Origin: Cyanobium sp. CACIAM 14
Lineage (GTDB): Bacteria; Cyanobacteriota; Cyanobacteriia; PCC-6307; Cyanobiaceae
Assembly (NCBI GenBank): GCA_000708525.1
Contig: JMRP01000028.1
Span: 1 to 36,791, forward strand
DNA length: 36,791 bases
Direction of reading: 5' to 3'
Every line of letters starts with the position of its first letter. Position 1 is the stretch's first letter. The notes under the pieces are model-generated. The model had not been told where the DNA came from and did no database searches. It was given only the letters and a program-made list of their open reading frames with translations. The translations under genes were made by a program, and so were the position numbers. Shown here piece by piece: positions 1 through 9,480 of the stretch.

Positions 1-22
1 GTAGACGCCCCACCCCCCAGCT

Positions 23-1324
23 TCAGGTGGGCACCACGGCGGTGATGCGATCGGCACCGACATAGGGCACCAGCGCCGCCGGCAGCCGGACGCTGCCGTC
101 GTCCTGCTGGCCGGCCTCCAGCAGGGCGGCCATGGTGCGGCCGATGGCCAGACCGCTGCCGTTGAGGGTGTGCACCAGCCGGGTCTTGCCGCCGTCCCGG
201 AAGCGGATGCCCGCACGCCGGGCCTGGAAATCGCCGCAGGTGCTGCAGCTGGAGATCTCGCGGTAGGTGCCGGCCCCGGCCAGCCAGACCTCCAGGTCGT
301 AGGTGCGGCTGGCGGAGAACCCCAGGTCGGCGGTGCAGAGCTCGATGCGCCGGTAGGGCAGCTCCAGGGCCTCCAGCACCGCTTCGGCATCGGCGGTGAG
401 CTGCTCGTGGGCCAGCTCCGACTCCTCCGGCCGGCAGAACCAGTAGAGCTCCACCTTGTTGAACTGGTGCAGACGGATCAGCCCGCGGGTGTCACGGCCG
501 TAGGAGCCCGCCTCCCTGCGGAAGCAGGGGGTGTAGGCCGTGTACCGGAGCGGCAGCGAACCCTCGGCCAGCACCTCGCCGCGATGGAAGGAGGTGAGCG
601 GCACTTCGGCGGTGGGGGTCAGCCACAGGTCGTCGTCGGCGCAGCGGAAGCTCTCCTCGGCGAACTTTGGCAGCTGGCCGGAACCGGTGAGGCTGGCGCT
701 GTTCACCAGGATCGGCGGCAGCAGTTCGGTGTAGCCCCGGGCGGCGTGACGATCGAGCATGAAGCTGATCAGGGCACGCTCCAGGCGGGCCCCCTGGCCG
801 AGGAGGGTCACGAAGCGGCTCTGGGCGATCCGTACCGAACGTTCCGTATCGACGATCCCCAGCCCTTCGGCGATCTGCCAGTGCTCCCGCAGGGGCGCCC
901 CTGAGGCCAAGGTGCCGCGGCGAGGCTCACCCCAGCGCTTCACCTCCACGTTGTCGGCTTCGCTGCGGCCGAAAGGGCAGAGGGGGGACGGCAGGTTGGG
1001 CAGCCCCTTCAGCTGCTCCTGCAACTGCTGCTCCAGCCCCCGTTCCTCCTCCTCCAGCTCCGCCACCTGCCGCTTGATGCGGTTGCCCTCCTCGCGCAGG
1101 TCCTTCACCTCCTCGCTGTGGGGGGCGGCCCCTGCCTTGATCCGCTCCCCCACCCGCCGGCCGATGCGGTTGCCTTCGGCCTGCAGTTCGCTGCGTTGCT
1201 GCTCGAGATCGCGCGCCCGCTGCGCCAGCTGCCGGGGAACCTCCAGATCCACGGCCATGCCCCGGCGGCTCAGGCCTTCGGCGATCTGCGCGGGGTCGTC
1301 ACGCAGGAGGCGCTGATCCAGCAC
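23..1324 (-). CDS. serS: Seryl-tRNA synthetase
   Basis: Charges tRNA-Ser with serine in the cytoplasm. The protein (433 residues from the chosen start) has the N-terminal antiparallel coiled-coil arm rich in Glu/Arg/Gln (about residues 30-105), then the class II catalytic core. Motif 2 is visible as FRREAGSYGRDTRG and motif 3 as NGSGLAIGRTMAALLE near the C-terminus. I chose the GTG at 1324, giving MLDQRLLRDDPAQ, because SerS proteins begin with this kind of LDxxxLRxxP sequence. The open frame continues upstream to 1924, but that stretch belongs to another gene read in a shifted frame. It lies 58 bp downstream of the lipoprotein gene on the same strand. The family assignment is secure; the exact start is inferred. 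Confidence 0.95.
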   Translation of the reverse strand: MLDQRLLRDDPAQIAEGLSRRGMAVDLEVPRQLAQRARDLEQQRSELQAEGNRIGRRVGERIKAGAAPHSEEVKDLREEGNRIKRQVAELEEEERGLEQQLQEQLKGLPNLPSPLCPFGRSEADNVEVKRWGEPRRGTLASGAPLREHWQIAEGLGIVDTERSVRIAQSRFVTLLGQGARLERALISFMLDRHAARGYTELLPPILVNSASLTGSGQLPKFAEESFRCADDDLWLTPTAEVPLTSFHRGEVLAEGSLPLRYTAYTPCFRREAGSYGRDTRGLIRLHQFNKVELYWFCRPEESELAHEQLTADAEAVLEALELPYRRIELCTADLGFSASRTYDLEVWLAGAGTYREISSCSTCGDFQARRAGIRFRDGGKTRLVHTLNGSGLAIGRTMAALLEAGQQDDGSVRLPAALVPYVGADRITAVVPT

Positions 1325-1382
1325 TGGGCCCAGGGCAATTCGCGCGCAGATTAATGCTGCGGGGGCAGCCGCCGCAGAGGAC

Positions 1383-1924
1383 CTAGGCCGCTGGCGCCCC
1401 TGCGGCCGTTTCGAGTTCCTCGCGATCGCAGCGGCTGAAGGCCTTGGCGGCGGTGGGCAGCAGATCCATGCCGTTGCGGATCTGCGGCGGGAGCAGCCGT
1501 TCGAGGTCGGCGACGGCGGTTTCGTACTCCCTGCGGATCGCCAGATACTCCTCGCTCTGGGGCGAATAGCGTTTGGCGGCCAGGATCCAGGGTTTGGCGG
1601 CATTGGCGAGCCGCGCCGAGGCGGCCTGCACCTCGTCCTGGTGAACCCGGCAATAGAAGTAGCGGTCGATGCCGGAAGCGGGGGGGCGGCCGCTGCCTGC
1701 GGTGGCGGAATGGGTGGCGCCTGTGGCTCCGGCGGTTGCCCATGGGCCTGCAAGGTCTCCTTCAGGCATGTCGCCTTGAGGGCGAGGGCCTCTTCGGGGG
1801 TCGGGGCCTTTTCGGCGGTCCGCCGGCAGGCCGCCCGCTGCGGCTCGCTCACCACCACCTGGGCCCGCTGGCATCCCTGCAGCAGAAGCGGCAGCAGCAG
1901 AAGGGCCGGGAGTCGACGACGCAT
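1383..1924 (-). pseudogene. Small lipoprotein, fifth gene of prepilin operon A, frameshifted
   Basis: Not recognised as a named family. It begins MRRRLPALLLLPLLLQGC, a short lipoprotein signal peptide with lipobox LQGC (lipidated Cys at residue 18), so the product should be membrane-anchored outside the inner membrane. A proline-rich linker follows. The reading frame then breaks at a run of seven G on the plus strand (1680-1686). Adding one base there joins the N-terminus to a second frame that starts GIDRYFYC and runs through an Arg/Glu-rich, helical-looking domain ending in AAGAPAA before the stop at 1383. A GAGG ribosome-binding site sits 6 nt before the ATG. It starts 8 bp after the last pilin gene of operon A, so co-transcription is likely. 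The frameshift could be a sequencing error or a real mutation. Confidence 0.65.
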
Positions 1925-1932
1925 GGGGGACC

Positions 1933-2484
1933 TCAGGGATAGCTGGAGGTGCGTGAGCGGCTGGAGCTGGACAGACCGGTGAAGGAGACGCCCCGTCCGT
2001 CGGAGAGCGTCAGGGAATAGGCGGGTTCGCGGCTGTTGGTGATGGTGGGCTGGAAGGCATCGACGTTGTCGAGCATCAGTGATTGCACGTTGGCCGTGCC
2101 CGCCGTGAGGTTCAGGGTGCCGTCATCGTTGATCGGCGGCCCCGTGCGCCGGAGGGTTCGGGTGCTGGAGTCGAACGTGTAGGTGATGGTCTGGCCGCCC
2201 GGCTGGGTGAGGGTGAGGGAGGTGTTGGCCACCGCGGAAGCCGAGGTGGATGCGGTGATCTCCGTGTCCAGCAGATGATTGACGCGGCCCCAGTGGTCGC
2301 GCAGGCGGCGGACCGATTCCTGAACGGAGGAGCCCCGGATCTGGGACACGATCACACTGCTCCCGGCGGCGGTGATCAGGCCGATGATGAGGGCGGTGAT
2401 CAGCAGGTCGACCAGGGTGAAGCCCCCGGCGACGATCGCGTTGCGGAGGCCGGCTGGGCGGAGGTGGCGGTTGCGGCGAATCAT
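1933..2484 (-). CDS. Minor prepilin, GspJ/PilW-like (operon A, gene 4)
   Basis: A 183-residue prepilin-type protein, probably a minor subunit of a type IV pilus or pseudopilus made at the inner membrane. A basic leader is followed by the prepilin peptidase site GG^FTLVDLL and a hydrophobic helix of about 20 residues. The usual Glu at mature position 5 is Asp here. The helix continues into an amphipathic segment (SQIRGSSVQESVRRLRDHW) and a Ser/Thr-rich globular domain with the sequence TLTQPGGQTITYTFDSS. Order, size and the RVNHLLDTE segment match the fourth gene of operon B (12388-13035, RLNYLIQTE), so the two are paralogues. It starts 4 bp after the FimT-like gene. The prepilin class is clear; the GspJ/PilW label rests on position in the quartet and general shape. 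Confidence 0.8.
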   Translation of the reverse strand: MIRRNRHLRPAGLRNAIVAGGFTLVDLLITALIIGLITAAGSSVIVSQIRGSSVQESVRRLRDHWGRVNHLLDTEITASTSASAVANTSLTLTQPGGQTITYTFDSSTRTLRRTGPPINDDGTLNLTAGTANVQSLMLDNVDAFQPTITNSREPAYSLTLSDGRGVSFTGLSSSSRSRTSSYP

Positions 2485-2488
2485 GGTT

Positions 2489-3088
2489 TCAGATGGAGCT
2501 TCCGTAGCTGCTGTCGGGGCAGGTGGTCGCGGTGGAGTTGCTCGAGCCGATGCTGACCAGACCGAGACCTTCGGAGACCCGCACGCAGCGCAGGGGGCCC
2601 GAGCTGCCGGCCAGGGAGATCTGAATCACGATCGGGCTGGTGAGCTGGGCGTTGGCCGCCGCGGCATTCACCGTGCCCCGGGGCGTGAACTTGAAGCTGG
2701 TGCTGCCGGACGGCGCGATGCTGTAGGCGGTGGAGTTGCCCAGGCTCGTGACGATCGACAGGGGCTGGCTCGTCAGGCAGTTGTTGGTGATCGCCTGGGC
2801 CGAGACGATCTCGGAGGCCGTGGCCAGGGTGGCGCCGCTCGAGAGCGTGCCGCCGGTGATGGTCACCTGGCAGGCATTTCCCTTCATGGCGGCGCGCCGC
2901 GCGGCATCCAGCCAGCCCGCCAGTTCGACGGCCACGGAATTGACGCGCTCCCGCCGCCAGGCATTGCCTGACTCGCTGATCGCCACGGCGGAGAGCAGGC
3001 CGATGGTCGCCAGGGTGACCATCATCTCCATCACACTGAAGCCGGCACTGCGGAGGTTGTTCATCGGTTGTCGCATCAGATTTCGCAT
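2489..3088 (-). CDS. Minor prepilin, GspH/FimT-like (operon A, gene 3)
   Basis: A prepilin of about 199 residues with leader cleavage at SAG^FSVMEMMV, Glu at mature position 5 and a hydrophobic stalk. The segment NAWRRERVNSVAVELAGWL after the stalk is typical of GspH/FimT minor pilins (RVNSVAxELxxxLxxAR). The C-terminal half has beta-strand-like sequence and ends with a cysteine cluster (LRCVRVS, TCPDSS). The frame opens at a GTG at 3097, but the ATG at 3088 overlaps the upstream stop as TGATG, the same coupling seen in operon B, so I prefer it. It is paralogous to 11798-12388, which shares WRRERVN and LELAGWL. Confidence 0.85.
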   Translation of the reverse strand: MRNLMRQPMNNLRSAGFSVMEMMVTLATIGLLSAVAISESGNAWRRERVNSVAVELAGWLDAARRAAMKGNACQVTITGGTLSSGATLATASEIVSAQAITNNCLTSQPLSIVTSLGNSTAYSIAPSGSTSFKFTPRGTVNAAAANAQLTSPIVIQISLAGSSGPLRCVRVSEGLGLVSIGSSNSTATTCPDSSYGSSI

Positions 3089-3690
3089 CAGGGACACCAG
3101 GAAACGGTGGTGGGCACGAGCGTGACCCTGCGCAGCAGTTCGCCGCTGCTGCTGTCGCTGTAGGTGATGGTGTAGCGGTGAAGATTGCGGATGTAATTGA
3201 CACCGAATTCGTTGACCGTCTGCTGGCCCTGGTTGCTGGTGTCGATGCTGTAGGTGATGCCGGCGGCGGTGAGGCTGGCCGGTGTGGTGCCGATCTCGCT
3301 CACCAGTTGGGTGATCAGGTTGGTGGAGTTGCAGAGGGTCTCGAAGGCATTTCCGGCGAAGCTGTTGCCATTGAGGGCCGTGGCGGTGGGAGTGGGAAAG
3401 AAATCGTTCTTGCCGAGCTCGCTGGTCCCCAGGCTGGTGCAGCTGCCGGAAAAGCAGGTGTAACGATCATTGAGGCGCCGCACCCGGGCCAGATCCCTGT
3501 CCACCAGGGCCTGCTGGTTGTAACGGGTTGTGGCGGCCGACGAGGATCTGTTCGATTCCAGAAAAAGAATCGCCGTGCCTGTGAGGGCCAGCACCAGCAG
3601 CACCGAGGAAACCATCAGCTCCACGAGGGAGAAGCCTGTTGCAGGAAGCCTTCGCCGCTGCAGAGCCGATCTTGGGAGAGAGTGCCTCAT
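3088..3690 (-). CDS. Minor prepilin, GspI/PilV-like (operon A, gene 2)
   Basis: A 200-residue prepilin. The leader is processed at ATG^FSLVELMV (Glu at mature position 5), followed by a hydrophobic helix ending LFLESNRSSS. Then come a helical arginine-rich segment (LARVRRLNDRYTC) and a domain with several cysteines. The last residues are VSWCP, nearly identical to the end of the operon B paralogue at 11217-11801 (ASWCP). The C-terminal Cys may form a disulphide with the CFSGSC pair; this is inference. It starts 6 bp after the K/X-like gene and its stop overlaps the next ATG. The PilV/GspI label is positional. Confidence 0.8.
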   Translation of the reverse strand: MRHSLPRSALQRRRLPATGFSLVELMVSSVLLVLALTGTAILFLESNRSSSAATTRYNQQALVDRDLARVRRLNDRYTCFSGSCTSLGTSELGKNDFFPTPTATALNGNSFAGNAFETLCNSTNLITQLVSEIGTTPASLTAAGITYSIDTSNQGQQTVNEFGVNYIRNLHRYTITYSDSSSGELLRRVTLVPTTVSWCP

Positions 3691-3696
3691 GGGTGA

Positions 3697-5349
3697 TCAG
3701 AAGTATGTGATGGACTTGACGGCTCGCGTCACATAATCGATGGCAAAATTGTCGTAATAGGCATCATCGGTGGCGCAGAACTTCATCAGGGTGCAGACAC
3801 TCTCGAGGTCGCTCGGAGAGATCGTGACTGTGATGTTGCCGTTGCCCGAGAAATCATCCGTCCAGATCACGCCCCGGAAATCCGGGGTGCCCCCCATGGA
3901 GATGGTCCCGTAGGGCGCGTATAGGAACATGGTCAGGGAGGCCCCGTTGCCGCTGCCCAGGTCGAAGTACTGGTTGCCGCAGGGGGACGGGGCTCCCAGA
4001 GGGCAGCCGAACACCCCCATGTCCGCCGCTTTCGGCGCACCCAGGTTGCTGGTGCTGCAGGTGATGGCCCCGGCATTGGAGTTGCACTGGTAGATGCCGG
4101 CAGTGCCGTTGCCCCTGGTCAGGCTCTTCTGGCTGCTGGTGGAGGCGTTGGGAAAGTGCAGCCTCACCGGGATCGAGCTGCCTGCGGTGGTGCCGCTGGT
4201 GTCGAAGATCAGCTCGGAGTTGTTGTTGGTGGTGAGTGTGTTGAGGCTGCAGGCGATGTTGGTGAAGGTGGCTGCCGTGGCGGCGTTGCCGTTATCGTCC
4301 TGGCGGATGCAGAGGGTGTTCCAGGGGGCGGGCCAGCTGGCGAAGTTTCTGGTGGCCAGCGTGAGAGTGGTGTTGTTGGGGCCCACCGTCACGTTGCAGG
4401 CTGCCGGTGGGGACGTGTCCCGGCAGTAGTTGTTGGCAGTGGGCGGCACCCGCGGCAGATTGATGTCCACCACGTTCATGCTGGTGTTGGCAAGGCCGTC
4501 GAAGCAGCCGGAGGGGCTGGTGGCGATGCAGGTGATGGGATCGACGTTCAGGTTGTAGGCCCCGCCCGAGATCGTCACATTGCCGCTGTTGTCCTCGGCG
4601 GCGCCGGCGATGAACCCGAAGCCCGGCGACAGCGGGCAGCGGCGGATGTCATTGCCGAACACATTGCCTAGGCCGCGCAGGCTGCGGTCGAGGCACTTGG
4701 GCACCACCTCGAGGGTCTGGCGGAGGGTGCTGGTGGCCACGACGGTGCCGCCGCGCAGGGCGAAACCGCGCACGGTGAGGGTGAGTTCACCGGTGCGGGG
4801 CGCCACGGCGGCATCTCCGGTCATGGGGTTGGCGAGGGTGCCGAGCTTGACGGTGGCGGCGGTGGCGCCGGAGCAGTCCACATCGATCAGTCGCCAGCGC
4901 TGCTGGGAACCATCGCCGATGTTGATCGTCTGGTCAGTGGGAATCGTGCCTGCTGTGACGAACGTGGTGCTCACGTTCGCGTAGGCACGCCCATCCGGCA
5001 CCTTGACGTTGTTGTCGGTGGCGATCTGCGACGGCGTGGACGTCTTGAGAAGGCAGGCATTCACCAGCAACTGGCGGTTGCGGCTGCGGTTGAGCTCGCT
5101 CACCACGGCCGTCATGCCGATGTCGGCGGCCGCCCTGGCATCGCGGTTCTGGCTCTGATAGGTGGAGGCCAGTTCAGCCAGGCTGGAGCGGTTGGCCATG
5201 CTCAGCCCGCCGAGGAGCACGGCCAGCACGATCAGGATGGTGACCACCATCGAGCCGCGCTCATCGAGTGATGGCCGGTTCGAACCACCAGCCATCCCCC
5301 TGCGGGCCAGGATGATCCACAGTATCCCGTTCTTCATCTCTCCAGCCAT
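3697..5349 (-). CDS. Large minor pilin, GspK/PilX-like, candidate tip subunit (operon A, gene 1)
   Basis: First gene of operon A, 550 residues. A basic N-terminal segment leads to one hydrophobic helix (MVVTILIVLAVLLGGLSMA). No Glu sits at the pilin position 5, as in the GspK class of pseudopilins. After it comes a helical segment with AAADIGMTAVVSELNRSRNR, then a long Ser/Thr/Asn-rich region with many cysteines. The C-terminal part has FLYAPYGTISMGG followed by PDFRGVIW, resembling the beta-helix-like module common in large PilX-type pilus proteins (from memory DUF7305; not searched). The paralogue at 9481-11205 has the same layout (VYAPKASVALNG, ADFNGRLW). Start choice is uncertain: ATG at 5349 has GGAGG immediately before it, and a second ATG lies at 5337. 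Likely membrane-inserted with the large domain outside. Confidence 0.75.
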   Translation of the reverse strand: MAGEMKNGILWIILARRGMAGGSNRPSLDERGSMVVTILIVLAVLLGGLSMANRSSLAELASTYQSQNRDARAAADIGMTAVVSELNRSRNRQLLVNACLLKTSTPSQIATDNNVKVPDGRAYANVSTTFVTAGTIPTDQTINIGDGSQQRWRLIDVDCSGATAATVKLGTLANPMTGDAAVAPRTGELTLTVRGFALRGGTVVATSTLRQTLEVVPKCLDRSLRGLGNVFGNDIRRCPLSPGFGFIAGAAEDNSGNVTISGGAYNLNVDPITCIATSPSGCFDGLANTSMNVVDINLPRVPPTANNYCRDTSPPAACNVTVGPNNTTLTLATRNFASWPAPWNTLCIRQDDNGNAATAATFTNIACSLNTLTTNNNSELIFDTSGTTAGSSIPVRLHFPNASTSSQKSLTRGNGTAGIYQCNSNAGAITCSTSNLGAPKAADMGVFGCPLGAPSPCGNQYFDLGSGNGASLTMFLYAPYGTISMGGTPDFRGVIWTDDFSGNGNITVTISPSDLESVCTLMKFCATDDAYYDNFAIDYVTRAVKSITYF

Positions 5350-5543
5350 CCTCCGGCCTGGCCTGCAACCTCAACCACTGCAACGGGCTTGATGGGGCCT
5401 CAAGCTACGGGAATCGCCTCAGCGGGGCTGGGGATTCCAGGATGAACAGCCTGGGAGGTGGTGAAGGAGAGGATTACAGCTGACTGGGAATGGACTATCC
5501 AAACTGGCGGAACTCTTCTGGATTCGATTCGTGCCGGTTCGCG

Positions 5544-5837
5544 TCAGAGAACCTGCACCACCTCGCTCACCTCGGGAATCGCTTCCCGCAGCTTCCGCTC
5601 GATACCCATCTTCAGGGTCATGGTGCTGCTGGGGCAGGAGCCGCAGGCCCCCTGGAGGCGCACCTTCACCACGGGCCCGTCGATCTCGACGATCTCCACG
5701 TTGCCGCCGTCGGCCATCAGGTAGGGGCGGAGCTCGTCGAGCACCCGCTCCACGTTCTCCATGGTGAGGGCGTGGGGATCGTTGGCCACGGCTTCCGCCC
5801 TGCCATCGTTGGCCAGCGTCGTGGTGTCGGTGGTCAT
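5544..5837 (-). CDS. nfu: NifU-like (Nfu) iron-sulfur cluster scaffold/carrier
   Basis: A 97-residue protein carrying only the NifU C-terminal domain, as is usual for cyanobacterial Nfu. It binds a transient Fe-S cluster between two subunits and passes it to targets such as photosystem I. Visible landmarks are [20 protein letters not shown] and the cluster-binding GACGSCP motif (Cys65 and Cys68), followed by [10 protein letters not shown]. The frame is open further upstream to 6200, but that part overlaps the divergent methyltransferase gene. [12 protein letters not shown] at 5837 gives the expected length. About 190 bp with no recognisable gene separates its stop from operon A. Confidence 0.92.
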   Translation of the reverse strand: MTTDTTTLANDGRAEAVANDPHALTMENVERVLDELRPYLMADGGNVEIVEIDGPVVKVRLQGACGSCPSSTMTLKMGIERKLREAIPEVSEVVQVL

Positions 5838-5957
5838 GGTGGGTAGGGAAGGCGACAGCTGAATCCTAAGCAGCGTCTCCGGCAGGCGGCTTGTCTCCGC
5901 TGGCGCCGGCCGACAGGCGCAGCCGCCCCTACCCTCGGGCCGTGCGCGTGCAAGAGG

Positions 5958-7546
5958 ATGGAACTGAGGCCGGCCTATCCCACCGCGACGCCCTACGGCC
6001 TTTTCTGCCACCGGGAGTTGTCGCTCTCGTGGCTGCGTCTCACCGCCCTGCTGGGGGGCCGCCATCGCCTCACGCCCGATGGGGAGGGCGCCGGCTTCAG
6101 CTATCTCGAGTTCGGATGCGGTTACGGCCTGGATCTGATCTTCAACGCGGCCGCCCATCCGCAGGCCCGCTTCTTCGGGGTGGATCTCAACCCCTCCCAT
6201 ATCGCTGAAGCGACTGCGCGGGCCAGGGAACTGGGGGTCACGAACGTGGAGTTCGCCCTGGCGGACCTGATGGAGTTCGCCGCAGGCCCCCCCCGTCGGC
6301 CCCTGCGCCCGCTGGCCGGAGGCCCATGACGTCGTGGTGGCCCATGGGGTGGCCAGCTGGGTGGGCCGCGGAGGTGAGAGAGGGCCTCGTGGCGGCGGCG
6401 GCAGCCCTGCTGAAGCCTGGCGGCCTCTTCTACTGCTCCTACAACACCCATCCGGGATGGCTGGCCCGCAGCACCCTGCAGATGCTGAGCGTGGAGGAAG
6501 GCCTGCGGGCCGGCGGCCAGACCTCCCTGGCCGGCATCCTCAAGGCCGCCGCGACGCTGGAACGGCTCACGGGGGAGGAGGCGGATCCATGGCCCCTCGG
6601 CGCGGCCCTTCCGGGGCTGAGAGCGGAGATGAAAGGCCTGGACTCGGTGCCGAAGGACTACCTCCGCTGTGAGTACCACAGCGCCCACCAGCCCCTCTAC
6701 GTGGGGCCGATGCATCGGATGTGTGCCGCCCACGGCCTCAGCCACATCGGTTCGGCCTCCCTGCCGGAGATGTTCCCCCAGTGGCTCGATCCCGACCGGC
6801 GATGCCTGGTGATGGAGGCGGCCGATGCTCCGATGCGTGAGGTGCTGCTGGATCTGGCGATCAACCAGTCCTTCCGGCGGGACCTGTTCGCCAGGGGGGT
6901 GCGCACCCCCTCCCCCGCCTGGCGTCGCGAGGCCCTCGCCGAGCTGGGGGTGGTGTCCTGTGTGGGACCCGGCGACGATCGCCATGTGTTCGAGAACAGC
7001 CTCGGCCGCCTTGGAATCGACCCCCTGTTCATCGCGGGGCTGAAGGACTCGCTGGCTGCGGGACGCAGGACGCTGGGCGAGCTGCTGGAGCTGTTTGCCC
7101 TGGAGCTGGAGGACCTGGTGCAGAGGCTGGTCATCCTTGACCATGCCGGGGTGATCGCCTTCGCTCTTCCCGCCGGCGCTGCCGACGAAGCGCCGCTGGG
7201 GGCCTGCGCCGCCTTCCAGCGACGCTGGCTGGAGCGGACCACGACCGGCGATCCCATTCCCTTCTGTCTCTCTCCTGTTCTGCGCCAGCCCGTCGCGCTG
7301 CCGCTGCTGGAAGGGTTCTTCCTGCAGGCTGCGGGGGCTGAGCTCTCTGCCGATGATGCCGTGCAGCTGGTGTGGATGGGCCTCACCATGGCGGGGGGCG
7401 TGGTCAACGACGCTGACGGCCAGACGATCGACGATCCCCAGCAGGCCCTGGCGGCCCTGCGTGAGTTCCACGACACCTTCGTGGAGGAGCGATTGCCGGT
7501 GCTGCAGCGGCTCGGCATCGCCCCAGCGGCGCCGGCCGGCCCCTGA
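5958..7546 (+). pseudogene. SAM-dependent methyltransferase with a regulatory domain, frameshifted
   Basis: An apparent class I methyltransferase of about 525 residues split over three frames. The first part carries the SAM-binding motif [13 protein letters not shown] and the acidic [10 protein letters not shown]. The frame breaks in a C8 run (6287-6294). A short middle frame reads [15 protein letters not shown] second break near 6365-6375 returns to the long frame from 6326, [18 protein letters not shown], then CSYNTHPGW, the signature of the methyltransferase regulatory domain family. Each break is repaired by removing one base, so they do not cancel. The long downstream part (about 390 codons) is otherwise open, which argues for recent mutation or sequencing error rather than old decay. 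It is divergent from nfu and 60 bp upstream of lepA. The substrate is unknown. Confidence 0.7.
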
Positions 7547-7609
7547 GGGGACGGGAGTTCATAGGATCGGGCCGTTCCTCACCACGCCGCACGGCCTCCG
7601 GGCGCGCCC

Positions 7610-9418
7610 ATGACCGACGTTCCCGCCGCCCGGATCCGCAACTTCTGCATCATTGCCCACATCGACCACGGGAAATCGACCCTGGCCGATCGCCTGCTGC
7701 AGGAGACGGGCACCGTGGCCGCGCGGGACATGCAGGAGCAGTTCCTCGACAACATGGACCTGGAGCGGGAGCGGGGCATCACGATCAAGCTCCAGGCCGC
7801 CCGCATGGAATACCGGGCGGCGGACGGCCAGACCTACATCCTCAACCTCATCGACACCCCCGGCCACGTCGACTTCTCCTACGAGGTGAGCCGCAGCCTG
7901 CAGGCCTGCGAAGGCGCCCTGCTGGTGGTGGACGCCAGCCAGGGGGTGGAGGCCCAGACCCTGGCCAACGTGTACCTGGCGCTGGAGAACGATCTGGAGA
8001 TCATCCCGGTGCTGAACAAGATCGACCTGCCGGGGGCCGATCCCGAGCGCATCAGCGAGGAGATCGAGGCGATCATCGGCCTCGACACCTCGGGCGCCAT
8101 CCCCTGTTCGGCCAAGACCGGCCTGGGGGTGCCGGACATCCTGCAGGCGGTGGTGGAGCGGGTGCCGCCGCCGCGGGATCGCGTCGGGGAACCGCTGCGG
8201 GCGCTGATCTTCGATTCCTATTACGACCCTTACCGGGGGGTGATCGTCTACTTCCGGGTGATCAGCGGAACGATCAGCCGCAAGGACAGGATCCTGCTGA
8301 TGGCGAGCGGCAAGACCTACGAACTCGACGAGGTGGGCGTGATGGCCCCCGACCAGAAGCAGGTGGAGAGCCTCCATGCCGGCGAGGTGGGCTATCTGGC
8401 CGCCTCGATCAAGGCGGTGGCCGATGCCCGGGTGGGCGACACGATCACCCTGGCGTCCAACCCTGCCCCGGAACCGCTGCCGGGCTACACCGAGGCCAAG
8501 CCGATGGTGTTCTGCGGCCTCTTTCCCACCGACGCCGACCAGTACCCGGATCTGCGCGATGCCCTCGACAAGCTGCAGCTCAGCGACGCCGCCCTGAAAT
8601 ACGAGCCGGAAACGAGCAGCGCCATGGGCTTCGGTTTCCGCTGCGGCTTCCTGGGCCTGCTGCACATGGAGATCGTGCAGGAGCGGCTGGAGCGCGAGTA
8701 CGACCTGGATCTGATCGTCACCGCTCCTTCGGTGATCTATCAGGTGAACATGCTCGATGGCAGCACGGTGATGGTGGACAATCCCGCCACGCTGCCGGAT
8801 CCCCAGAAGCGTGAATCGATCGAGGAGCCCTATGTGAGCCTGGAGATCTACACCCCCAACACCTACAACGGCACCCTGATGGAGCTCTGCCAGGAGCGGC
8901 GCGGCGAGTTCATCGACATGAAGTACATCACCACCGATCGGGTGACGTTGCACTATGAGGTGCCGCTGGCGGAGGTGGTGACGGATTTCTTCGATCAGAT
9001 GAAGAGCCGCACCAAGGGCTACGCCTCGATGGAATACCACCTGATCGGCTACCGCAGGAACGATCTGGTGCGGCTCGACGTGCTGATCAACGGCGAGAAG
9101 GCCGATCCGCTCACCACGATCGTGCACCGCGACAAGGCTTACGGGGTGGGCAAGAGCCTGGTGGAGAAGCTCAAGGAGCTGATCCCCCGGCAGCAGTTCA
9201 AGATTCCGATCCAGGCCGCCATCGGCAGCCGGGTGATCGCCAGCGAGAGCATCAGCGCGATGCGCAAGGACGTGCTGGCCAAGTGCTACGGCGGCGACAT
9301 CAGCCGCAAGAAGAAGCTGCTGCAGAAGCAGGCCAAGGGCAAGAAGCGGATGAAGGCCATGGGCAAGGTGGAGGTGCCCCAGGAAGCCTTCATGGCGGTG
9401 CTGAAGCTGAATCAGTGA
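7610..9418 (+). CDS. lepA: Elongation factor 4 (LepA), ribosomal back-translocase GTPase
   Basis: A 602-residue translational GTPase, normal length for LepA/EF4, which acts on stalled or mistranslocated ribosomes and during 30S biogenesis. GTPase motifs are complete: G1 AHIDHGKST (residues 16-24), the switch region RERGITIK, G3 DTPGHVDF and G4 NKIDLPGA. The LepA-specific C-terminal region is present with [13 protein letters not shown] and the lysine-rich stretch [20 protein letters not shown]. The start at ATG 7610 fits the family (short N-terminus before RNFCIIAH). It is a single gene upstream of operon B. Confidence 0.97.
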   Translation: MTDVPAARIRNFCIIAHIDHGKSTLADRLLQETGTVAARDMQEQFLDNMDLERERGITIKLQAARMEYRAADGQTYILNLIDTPGHVDFSYEVSRSLQACEGALLVVDASQGVEAQTLANVYLALENDLEIIPVLNKIDLPGADPERISEEIEAIIGLDTSGAIPCSAKTGLGVPDILQAVVERVPPPRDRVGEPLRALIFDSYYDPYRGVIVYFRVISGTISRKDRILLMASGKTYELDEVGVMAPDQKQVESLHAGEVGYLAASIKAVADARVGDTITLASNPAPEPLPGYTEAKPMVFCGLFPTDADQYPDLRDALDKLQLSDAALKYEPETSSAMGFGFRCGFLGLLHMEIVQERLEREYDLDLIVTAPSVIYQVNMLDGSTVMVDNPATLPDPQKRESIEEPYVSLEIYTPNTYNGTLMELCQERRGEFIDMKYITTDRVTLHYEVPLAEVVTDFFDQMKSRTKGYASMEYHLIGYRRNDLVRLDVLINGEKADPLTTIVHRDKAYGVGKSLVEKLKELIPRQQFKIPIQAAIGSRVIASESISAMRKDVLAKCYGGDISRKKKLLQKQAKGKKRMKAMGKVEVPQEAFMAVLKLNQ

Positions 9419-9430
9419 GATAAGTGTGAG

Positions 9431-9474
9431 TCCCGCGGCTGGCAGCGGGATTCCCTGCCTGCGTCCCCGGCAGG
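9431..9474 (+). terminator. Two short hairpins after lepA
   Basis: TCCCGC (9431-9436) pairs with GCGGGA (9445-9450), and CCTGCC (9454-9459) pairs with GGCAGG (9469-9474). No T-tract follows, so this is only a weak candidate for transcription ending or attenuation between lepA and prepilin operon B. The second hairpin lies just before the most upstream possible start of operon B. Confidence 0.3.
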
Positions 9475-9480
9475 CTCCGC

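Noticed and set aside
1325-1924. A 633-residue reading frame that would fuse a lipoprotein signal to seryl-tRNA synthetase
   Set aside because: The part between about 1383 and 1680 reads as low-complexity Arg/Pro/Ser sequence in this frame, while another frame gives a sensible domain. SerS begins at GTG 1324.
5400-5440. Possible hairpin GGAATC...GATTCC between nfu and operon A
   Set aside because: Only six base pairs with a 17-nt loop and no T-tract; likely chance.
6122-7471. Long minus-strand open frame over the methyltransferase
   Set aside because: Its His/Gln/Gly-rich composition is that of an antisense shadow of a GC-rich gene; the plus strand has SAM-binding and regulatory-domain motifs.
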